This document shows, piece after piece, positions 56,471-64,000 of a DNA stretch of 64,000 bases; position 1 is the first letter of the stretch; every line of letters begins with the position of its first letter. Source of the stretch: Monoplex corrugatus. Lineage: Eukaryota; Mollusca; Gastropoda; Littorinimorpha; Ranellidae. The DNA lies in contig JAPXFY010000022.1 of assembly GCA_030674185.1 (NCBI GenBank), positions 47,296,398 to 47,360,397 of the forward strand, written 5' to 3'. The notes below the pieces were generated by a model, which saw only the letters and a program-made list of their open reading frames with translations, did not search any database and had not been told where the DNA came from. A program made the position numbers and the translations under genes.

Positions 56471-56894
56471 CGTTCCCACGACAACCTACAAGGCAGTAGG
56501 GTGATTTTATTTCAGGCTTAACTTCCTTAGCCTTATTCTCTCCCGAGATATTCACAAGGCAGTGAAGCTATTTACCCATAGCTTGCGGTCTGGTTCGTGG
56601 GCACCAGAGCATATCCACACGCCGGTGGGCCTGCGTACCGCACGTCTGGGGGCCAGACCTCCGTGTCCCTCGAGATTTAGCCCGAGTCCGTGAGGTGCAC
56701 AGTTACATGTCGCCACGAGGAGGCATAACGTAGGGCTTGCTGATGGAGAGGCTATGTACTGACAGGGAGAGACATACGCATTCTGTTCTTCTTTTCGCAT
56801 AGCTGCAAGCAGCAGTGCTAGCCAGCTCTGCAGGCTGAAAGTGAGAGGTGACAAGCACGCAGTCACTAGCCGACACACTAGATGCATCACTCTA
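56471..56894. other. Possible 5' UTR of the LINE plus unassigned sequence
   Basis: GC-rich, with no frame or RNA that I recognise. It may be the non-coding 5' end of the LINE to the left, or older host sequence. Confidence 0.4.
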
Positions 56895-57370
56895 ATTTCT
56901 CTTGCCTCATAAAATATCCAATAAATGTTTCCCATCCTTCCCCAATCCTATTCATTAATACTCTGTGTTTGCCTCTTTCAAGACTGTCTCGTTTGTTTTC
57001 TTTGCTCTCCATATAACTCTTAACATTCTTCTTAGAAACTACATTTCAGCTGCCTCAATCTTGTTGATTTTGCGTCTTGACTGTCCGCGCTTCGCATCTG
57101 TACAACAACATCGGTCCTATATAACACTAAGGAACTCTTTCCAGTGTCGTGAAGAACGCTGAATGCTTTCTTGGCCTGTCCAGCTCTGCTGGTCATCTCC
57201 AAAGTACATCCGCCGCCTGGTGAGATGACTGGATGACATGGTGGTTGGCAAAAGACAAGAAATCCCCTCATGCAGAGTAACGGCAGATGGGACAGCATGA
57301 TGGGACAGGTTGAAGGGTTTAAATGTCTGGGAACAGTCATCTCATCAGTTCGTACAAATACAGTACAAAT
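56895..57370. mobile_element. RTE-like LINE fragments in head-to-head inversion (copy 12)
   Basis: 56895-57235 is a diverged minus-strand fragment (FLGKMF-like, RQSC and LYRCEARTV-region words). At about 57236 the sequence switches to a plus-strand fragment encoding KRQEIPSCRVTADGT-like and KCLGTVISS words to about 57360. The two overlap the same part of the element, so this is an inversion or two abutting insertions. Confidence 0.75.
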
Positions 57371-57974
57371 ACACGGTGGAATTGTACCAGAGCCGTGTCC
57401 TTTTCACCCCACTTTAAGGCTCAGAATGATGGAGGATGACAAGAGAGCGACCTTATCAAGCTGTCAACCCTACACACAAGAAACATTTTGAAGAATCAGA
57501 GGAATCATCTGGCCTAACACCATCTCCAATCAGAACTACTCGAAGAGAGCAGAATCACATTATTCAGACTGCCCTTCACTCGACATAATGAAAAAAATAA
57601 CAGTGAGGTGCCAAATTTTGATTCAAGATTCAAATCAAGGCTAGCACTCCCATTATCCACCAAAGCAATCGCCAACAACGACCAAACCTCCAGGACACAA
57701 ACACACGCAAACTGGGGTGGTGGGTGGAGTGGGGAACAGGACAGGAGTAAGGCGTGTGACCCCTGACCCAAGCCGTCATCTTCTATCTCACGCACACAAG
57801 CGCACGCATGCAGGCAGGCACGCACGCACACACACACACACACGCATGAACGCGAACGCACTAAGACACACACGCACGCACACACACACACACGATGCTA
57901 AGTTAGAGTACACCCAAGCCTGTTCGACAAATGACCCTTGACCCAAGCTGTCTTCTCTGTCACTTTTTTCCCCC
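57371..57974. other. Gap with short (CA)n
   Basis: A CG-rich CA repeat at 57795-57892. No gene seen. Confidence 0.6.
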
Positions 57975-58310
57975 CAAGACCCTCGAGAGGCAAAAGTCTA
58001 ATTGGGTCTCAAGGGAAGGGAACTGAGAAGTGAACCTTTATCTCCACTACCGATAGTTTTTTTTGCAGGTCAGCTGGGCGAGTGTCCTGCTGTTCACGAC
58101 TTTCAACTGTCGTGGATTCTTTAGAGTGCGCAGGCCAGAAGGTATACGAGTTCGTTTCGTTTTTCGTCCCCTTCCAAAGAACTAGACGTCCAGTTCGATT
58201 TTCCGGTCAAACTAAGGAGAAAAGACGACGCTTCTTACGGTAAACGAACCCTGGAGCCACGAATTTAGTTATTGACAAGCGAACGTCTTAACCATTCTGC
58301 TACTTTTTTT
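57975..58310 (-). repeat. SINE family S2, shorter diverged copy
   Basis: Shares GTTCACGACTTTCAACTG, TTTTTCGTCCCCTTCC and GATTTTCCGGTCAAACTAAG with the copy at 36905, and a tRNA-like head at the right end. The 3' half is missing. Confidence 0.85.
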
Positions 58311-58830
58311 GCGCGAATGAAAACGCGAAAGAGAAAGACCAAGGATATCATGGCACGAACAGAACAAGGTCTCAAGGCCCTGAAAGACATACACAGGCCG
58401 ACTCAGAACAGAGGAGGGGAGGATCTTCAGTGTTCTAGATGCGAGTGATGTATTGGGCTGTGAGTCAGTCCGTCATCAGATGGAGAACAGATTGACAGCC
58501 ATCACAATGCTGGTCCCTAGAAAAGTTGAAATCCTCACCACCTCACTAACCCTCTTGCAAACCCCTCCCCCTTCCTCTATCCATCCCATCCCACTCACCC
58601 CCATTTTTCAGTTATGGTCTAGTTACTTACCGGGTCTTCATGAAGATTGGATGAGAAGGACCAGTCGGCGGGGAAAGGTGTAAATGACGCCCTGTGGTGT
58701 CTTGGGGTGTTGACACGGGTCCTGGATGTATAGAGCTTTTTGTCCACTGAAGGCACAGTGAAGGAGGATCACAGTGTCACATTTCTGTGGACACAGGAAC
58801 TTTTATAAGAATGTATAACAATAGATATGA
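58311..58830. other. Gap with a small S2 tail fragment
   Basis: AGAAAAGTTGAAATCCTCAC at about 58521 resembles the S2 tail; the rest is unrecognised. Confidence 0.5.
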
Positions 58831-59220
58831 TTCACAATATTCTGATCATATATTTGTTGTGCCTGGGATTTAAAAGGCACATTGTTCTGGATAAAAATAC
58901 AAAAATATTGTTCACAATATTTTGGTCTTGTGCTTGTTGTGCCTGGAATTGAAAAGGCGCACCGTTCTGGATAAAACGGTAACAATCTGCATGGTTCACA
59001 ATATTTGTCTTGTGCTAGTTGTGCCTGGAATTGAAAAGGCGCACCGTTCTGGATGAAAACAGTAACAATCATGCATGGTTCACAATATTTGTCTTGTGCT
59101 TGTTGTGCCTGGAATTGAAAAGGCGCACCGTTCTGCATAAAAACGGTAGTAATCATGGTTCACGATATTCTGATCATGTGTTCGTTGTGCTTAGGATCAG
59201 AAAGGCGCACTGTTTCAGAT
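58831..59220. repeat. 80-84 bp minisatellite, five units
   Basis: TTCACAATAT starts recur at 58831, 58911, 58995, 59079 and 59159 (the last as TTCACGATAT). Each unit contains TTGTGCCTGGAATTGAAAAG, then GGCGCACCGTT and, in most, an AACGGT that pairs with ACCGTT to form a small hairpin. Confidence 0.93.
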
Positions 59221-59484
59221 ACTGATATACCTGATGGATGAACTAACTGGGCTGGATCATTGTGTTTTATTGTTCACAACGAATTTCCAAGGTTTCCCGT
59301 GTGACAAACGGGCCGCTCCTTCCGGGGAAAGGAAACTGCCGAAGTGCGTTGTCACATTTTTATAGTGTATTTTTTGTTTATTCATTAACCATGTTTTTCT
59401 ACACAATTTTTACAGATGCAATTCTTTTATTACCGTATGATCTTCAACGTGCGCTAGATGTATACTGTGTACGGCACTTAAGTT

Positions 59485-59590
59485 TGTTATCTCATCTAAA
59501 GACTAGCAATCAGACCACCATTCAAGGTCTAATGGAAAGGGGAGGGCAGACACATACGATCAGTAATGGAATCTGGGTTTCTTGTATCCT
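59485..59590 (-). repeat. SINE family S3 fragment
   Basis: TCATCTAAAGACTAGCAATC and ACCATTCAAGGTCTAATGGA resemble the inner part of S3 (compare 5530-5580 on the opposite strand). Confidence 0.55.
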
Positions 59591-59634
59591 AGGTTGATCA
59601 GATTTATTGTTATTGTTATTTTATTCAATTTAAA

Positions 59635-60110
59635 TCCCAGCCGGCTGCGTACAGCCATATCAGGGCTACAACCGTTTCAAAACATACAATACTTCAACAA
59701 GAATAAAGGAGAAGAAAATTAAGTACACATATCAACGCATTCGCACACAATCTAAGAAGATGCCCCTGGTATTGACTATTCCGTCCAATTTATCGCACAA
59801 TGGGTTTAAAAATCATACATGAATACAAATATAAACATAACTAAGGACACTAAAACATACATAAAAACGGGCTTAAATTAACTTAAATTGCTTCCGCATA
59901 TGTCATTTCCCTAGAGCCAAAAATACTCTTAATGCATGCACTCAATTATCAATCCTAAGAGAGAATACGTATCAAACACATATAGGTGAATGGACCAGCA
60001 AGTCAGGAAACGATAGGAAGAAATGACAGAATTTCTAGCACAGAATTTCCAGAAGGTGGGGATATTATTTACACTGAAAGAATCTCCGGCATCCCCACGA
60101 GAGAGAGATG
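59635..60110 (+). repeat. Dispersed repeat S5, copy B1
   Basis: Begins with CCCAGCCGGCTGCGTACAGC and GCCATATCAGGGCTACAACC, then a body (AAAACATACAATACTTCAAC, GATGCCCCTGGTATTGACTA) repeated at 60700-61090. The right end (TTCTAGCACAGAATTTCCAG, GGCATCCCCAC) recurs at 61768-61842. Confidence 0.85.
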
Positions 60111-60262
60111 GGTGATCAGCGTTATAAAGTTTGGAGTTTCAAGATGAATTAATTGCAATCAGACAATTCCATATACGCTCCACCAGGGTGATCAGCGTTA
60201 TAAAGTTTGGAGTTTCAAGATGAATTAATTGCAATCAGACAATTCCATATACGCTCCACCAG
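60111..60262. repeat. 76-bp perfect tandem duplication
   Basis: Two identical copies (60111-60186 and 60187-60262) containing GATCAGCGTTATAAAG and CAATCAGACAATTCC. The identity means very recent duplication or an assembly artefact. Confidence 0.93.
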
Positions 60263-60309
60263 AATTTGGCAGCAATTACCTGATCCTATTCCTTGAACCT
60301 GGGCAAACC

Positions 60310-60645
60310 CCCTCATCATCATCATCATGTCGAGCTTGCTCGGCTGTCCATGACACGTTTCTTCCATCCTTCTGTCAGACATTGCAGTAGGTAGTTCATC
60401 ATACTGACGGCCCGTATCATTGATCAGTTGGTCGATGAAGGTCGTCTTTGGACGTCCTGGTCTTTGTTTGCCGTGCCTAGGTCTCCATAGTAGAACATCC
60501 CCCACCAGTTGTTCTTTGCTACGCCAGCAGTGTCCCGCTTTGTTAGTTGGATGTTCTCTCCAGGATTTGTTCAGGGCTGCACGCAGCATTCGTGTGTATG
60601 CTCCATCAATCTTCTTCTCCAGCTTCGTTGTTAGGGTCCAAACCC
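60310..60645 (-). mobile_element. LINE C-terminal fragment with (ATG)n tail
   Basis: Minus-strand words KLEKKIDGAYTRMLRAALNK, SWREHPTNKAGHCWRSKEQL, GDVLLWRPRHGKQRPGRPKT, TFIDQLINDTGRQYDELPTA and GRMEE-like DRRMEETCHG form the C-terminus of a non-LTR reverse transcriptase with an (ATG)n tail at 60312-60330. Sequence between HPTNK and AGHCWRS looks shortened relative to relatives I know, so an internal deletion is likely. Confidence 0.85.
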
Positions 60646-60699
60646 CCTACTTGATGGTAAGTTCTTTAAACGGGGAGGAGGGAGGTTATTGTTATTGTT

Positions 60700-61090
60700 G
60701 TTGAAGCCCAGCCGACTTTATAGAGCCACATCACGGCTATAACCACTTCAAAACATACAAAACTTCAACAGGAAAAAAAGGAAAAGAAAATTGAGTACAC
60801 ATATTAATGCATTCGCGCACATAATCTAAGGACATGCCCCTGGCGTTGACTACTGTCCAATTTATCGCACTGGGGATTTAAAAAACACACCTGATTACAA
60901 ATATAAGCATACCTAAGGACACAAAAACATAGATAAACAGGCATAAATTACCGAAAATTGCTTCTGCATATCCCACCTCCCTAGAGCCAAAAATGCACTT
61001 AATACATGTACCCAATTATCAATCCTAAGAAAAAGTAGGCAAGACTTTATCGAACACATACATAATCCTCTTACAGCATGGAATGGAAAG
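60700..61090 (+). repeat. Dispersed repeat S5, copy B2
   Basis: Near copy of 59635-60000: AGCCCAGCCGACTTTATAGA, CAAAACTTCAACAGG, ATGCCCCTGGCGTTGACTAC, CCTCCCTAGAGCCAAAAATG. Confidence 0.85.
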
Positions 61091-61660
61091 TATTTGGGCT
61101 TTCCCTGGAACAGAGATAAAGGAAAAGTGAGAAAAGAAACAGAAACTGAAGAACAAGCAAGTCTGCAAACGTGTGTATGTTTGCGATTTCTATCCAGATA
61201 TGTCTAAGTTTGTCATGATATGTATATATGGGTGTCTCCTCTTCGCTGGTATGTTGTTGTTGTTGCTGCTGTTGTTGTAGCTGTTGTCGGCCATCATGCT
61301 GTGCTGATATGGGTGTGTGTGTGTATATATGAATGTATGTGTATATGTTCTGTGTGCGGGCATGTGGATATATGCATGTATTTACTCTTATTTTCATCTC
61401 TTACCTGCTTGTTCATCTGCATACTCCTTTATTTTGTATTTATTTATTCACCTACTTCTTAGTCACTTAGTTGCTTGTTTGCTTGCTTGCTTACCTACTT
61501 ACCTATGACTAAGAAAATATTGTCTTCATCTAGTTGATAGAAGGCTGAGCATTTGGGGCATTGACTGGGGGAGGGTTCTGCCATGTGAGACAAGTTTATA
61601 CAGAATAGCTAGTTGGGTTGTGATCACGGTCACCATACACGTGGCACCTGTGACTTTAGT
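61091..61660. other. Gap with short (GTT)n and (TATG)n
   Basis: GTTGTTGTTGCTG-like triplets at 61252-61285, and TGCTTGCTTGCTTACC-like repeats at 61465-61505. No gene seen. Confidence 0.6.
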
Positions 61661-61667
61661 ACGTATG

Positions 61668-61850
61668 GAATTCGTTCCAAGCGCGGAGACGTCATCTTGA
61701 GAACTGAAACTGAAACGAAACAAACAGAGCAAAGGAGCAAGGCAGAAACAGAGTGACAGAAAAGAGGACATTTCTAGCACAGAATTTCCAGAAGGTAAGG
61801 ATGATATTTATACTGAAAGAGCCCCTGGCATCCCCACAAAGGGCGGGGGG
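61668..61850 (+). repeat. Short dispersed repeat copy 2, plus S5 3' fragment
   Basis: 61668-61715 repeats 1818-1870 (GCGCGGAGACGTCATCTTG). 61768-61842 repeats the right end of S5 copy B1 (TTCTAGCACAGAATTTCCAG). A poly(G) run follows at 61845-61860. Confidence 0.75.
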
Positions 61851-61944
61851 GGGGGGGGGGTAGGCAGCCCTCCTTGAGAAACACTAACTTAGCGCCATAA
61901 GTGTTACTGAAACATTAAAATGAGCAATGAACAGGTCAGTTTTT

Positions 61945-62030
61945 AAGTTGTCCACCGGGATTGAACTCGAGACACTAGATATTGAGTCGACAGACCTATC
62001 AATAAAGCCAACAGCCTGTGTAAAAATCAG
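61945..62030 (-). repeat. tRNA-like SINE head, unclassified
   Basis: On the minus strand TGGCTTTATTGATAGGTC and GAGTTCAATCCCGGTGG resemble A- and B-boxes about 35 bp apart. Arms do not pair as a full tRNA, so this is more likely a SINE head or tRNA relic. Confidence 0.45.
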
Positions 62031-62069
62031 ACATCAGGGTTATAACGTACTACGAAAGAAGATATTTCT

Positions 62070-62235
62070 TCCAGGTTCAGGTTCATATTGCTTATCGCCC
62101 AGCCGACTACTAGAGCCATATCAGGGCTGACACCACGTTAAAAACGACACCCAGGTAAAAAAAAAACAAAAAACACACACACACACACAAACACAACAGT
62201 TAAAAAGTCATGCCCCCATTAATCTTGCAAGTCGA
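62070..62235 (+). repeat. Dispersed repeat S5, copy A3
   Basis: CGCCCAGCCGACTACTAGAG, CCATATCAGGGCTGACACC and TTAATCTTGCAAGTCGAAC match the copies at 31.9 and 32.1 kb; an A-rich (CA)n stretch is inserted in the middle. Confidence 0.82.
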
Positions 62236-62565
62236 ACATACGTTTAAAGAAAGATACTTACCCTGTCCAAAGTTCACAGAGCTGATGTTTTAGGTGATTT
62301 GATTTCCACATTGGGCCTTTTCAACCCCCCCGTAGACACTTCTAAATGGTCCAGTGAATAAATACAAAAGAAATAAATAAATAAGTAACTAAAATAACAG
62401 CACTGGTTTCTTTTTACTGCTGGCACTAGTCATGACAGAGCTCAAATGTGACTGAAGTTTGAAAGTCCAACAGCTCAGAAATTCAAACTCATGGGTGATG
62501 TGAATTCACGTGACGGACAAGCAATTCCACGTGCAGATTGTGCAGCTGTAGCACGTTTGTGCGTG
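62236..62565. other. Gap without a gene
   Basis: Unique-looking sequence, including short AAAT repeats near 62360-62390. Confidence 0.5.
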
Positions 62566-63255
62566 TGTACGTGTAGCGTGTGTGTGTGTGTGTGTCTGTG
62601 TCTCTGTGTGTGTGTGTGTGGAGGGAGCGCGCGCGCGCGTGTGTGTGTGTATGTATATGTGTGTGCGTCTATGCCTGTGAGTGACTGGATGGGTGAATGT
62701 GTGCGTATGTGTGCGTGCGTGCATGCGTGTGTAAGTGTGTGTATGTGCGTGTGTGTGTATGAGTGTGTGTTTATGTGTGTGTATGTATGTGTATGTGTGT
62801 GTGTGTATATATATGTGTGTATTATGTGTGTGTGCGTTTGTGTGTATGTAAGTGAATGTGTGTGTATGTGTGTGTATATGTGTGTATGTGTGTGAGAGGG
62901 GAGAGAGTGTGTGTGTGTGTATGTGTGCTGTGCGTGTGTGTGCTTTTGTGTGCGTGTATGTGTGTGTGTGTCTATGTTTATGTGTGTGTATGTGTTTTGT
63001 ATGTGTGTGTATATGTGTATGTGTGTGTATATGTGTATGTGTGTGTATATGTGTATGTGTGTATGTGTGTGTGTGCGTATGTGTGTGTATGTGTGTGTAC
63101 GTGTGTGTGTATGTGTGTGTTTATGTGTGTGTATAAATGTGTATGTATGTGTATGTGTGTATGTGTGTGTATGTGTGTGTATGTGTGTGTATGTGTGTGT
63201 GTGAGTGTGTATGTGAGTGTGTATGTGTGTGTATGTGTGCATGTGTATGTGTGTA
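62566..63255. repeat. (GT)n/(GTAT)n compound microsatellite
   Basis: About 690 bp of GT with TATG, GCGC and GAGA interruptions; the block GTGTATATGTGTATGT repeats regularly near 63005-63060. Confidence 0.97.
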
Positions 63256-63257
63256 AA

Positions 63258-64000
63258 TTCCGCTACTGACAACTGCTTAGTTCTTTCTACTCGTCTAACT
63301 TCAGCCCTTCCATCTGACCACTCTGCAATTCTCTGTTCTCTCGACATTTCTCCTCCTTCCCGTACCATGCGCAAAGTGACTCGACGCAATCTCAAATCTA
63401 TCGACCTCTCCACATTTTCATCTGATGCCTCCCGTCTCCTTTCTGAAAAGTCACATAACCTTGCCGATGAATTCTATACTACTCTCCACCATCTTCTGGA
63501 CACTCATGCTCCAGCCACAACCCGTCTTTTACCTGACCGCCCCCCTACCCCCTGGCTCACTCATGAGATTGCCTGTGCAAAACGTGCCCGCCGCAGAGCA
63601 GAGCGCCGTTGGCGCAAATCCAAACTCACTGTACACAGGCAACTTTTCTAAGCCTCTAAAACAAAAGTATCCACCCTCATTGCATCTGCAAAAACAAGCT
63701 ATTTCCAAACCAAAATCCTGAATGCCTCTTCTTCAAAAGAACTCTTTACAACCATGAATCATCTCCTTGGCACACGAAAAGATTTACCTCTCCCAACAAA
63801 ACACTCAAATGAAGAACTCCCATCTGTATTCTCCAAGTATTTCACCACCAAAATACAAACTCTTCGTGACAGGCTTGACATGACACCCTGTCAACCATGC
63901 CCACCTGACCCTTCCTTCTCTGGCACACCTCTTACTACTTTTACCCCAGTCTCACAAGAAGAAATTTCCATGTCGTTCAAAACCTGCGAACTGGATCCTC
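63258..64000 (+). mobile_element. CR1/L2-like LINE, 5'-truncated, runs off the window
   Basis: Starts within the end of the endonuclease at LPSDHSAILCSLDISPPSR (the SDH motif). It continues through the linker (RNLKSIDLSTFSSDASRLLS, PTPWLTHEIACAKRARRRAE, RRWRKSKLTVHRQLF) and, after one in-frame TAA at 63649-63651, through STLIASAKTSYFQTKILNAS, LFTTMNHLLGTRKDLPLP, VFSKYFTTKIQTLRDRL, ending at SQEEISMSFKTCELDP at the window edge, just before the polymerase domain. The layout is that of CR1/L2-type elements. The single stop suggests a fairly young but inactive copy. The rest lies to the right of the window. Confidence 0.9.

Overview
This window reads as nuclear DNA from an animal, most likely a mollusc and probably a marine gastropod. 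I infer this from spliced coding exons with GT-AG borders, tRNA-derived SINEs with bodies I associate with gastropod genomes, many 5'-truncated RTE-type LINE copies, Tc1-like DNA transposons, a 5S rRNA-like copy, and very dense microsatellites. Nothing looks bacterial: there are no operons, no ribosome binding sites and no CRISPR locus. The taxonomic call rests on recognition, not on a search.

Only one host gene can be modelled with confidence. It lies on the plus strand from about 6.3 to 26.3 kb and has seven recognisable exons: 6317-6569, 10916-12970, 18997-19241, 21965-22051, 23568-23591, 24907-25197 and 26065-26168. The stop is at 26166-26168 and a poly(A) signal at 26273-26278. The visible part encodes about 1,000 residues of low-complexity protein: an Arg/Ser-rich start, a polyglutamine tract, tandem 11-residue GVSQQ repeats, a degenerate 11-residue SGQ repeat region, a Met/Gly-rich tract, a proline run and an Ala/Gly/Val-rich tail. 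The N-terminus is not seen. Exons 2 and 3 carry three apparent single-base deletions, which may be assembly errors.

The rest is mostly repeats. About twelve copies of one RTE-like LINE family occur in both orientations. Most are 5'-truncated and all the clear 3' ends finish in a (TGA)n tail; several have target-site duplications. The fullest copy (about 53.46-56.5 kb, minus strand) still shows endonuclease and reverse transcriptase motifs but is broken by frameshifts. Pieces of at least five other LINEs are present. One, at 63.26 kb, runs off the right end. Two Tc1-like elements sit at 34.3-35.9 kb (intact 342-codon DD34E transposase) and 38.1-39.75 kb (perfect TIR core, TA duplications, one frameshift). 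A 721-bp foldback element at 3.9-4.7 kb is flanked by TTAA.

The most striking non-coding object is an 11.6-kb degenerate array of GTTGT/TCTCG motifs (41.0-52.65 kb) containing internal multi-kilobase duplications. Other arrays include a 35-bp minisatellite at 8.35-9.64 kb, a CACAACCAAAGAATTATAC array at 26.9-28.4 kb and an 80-84 bp minisatellite at 58.8-59.2 kb. I did not find a clear new multi-gene system. The best candidates for novelty are the Q/M/G/A-rich gene, the giant array, the foldback element and a LINE copy capped by a perfect palindrome 45 bp from an exon.
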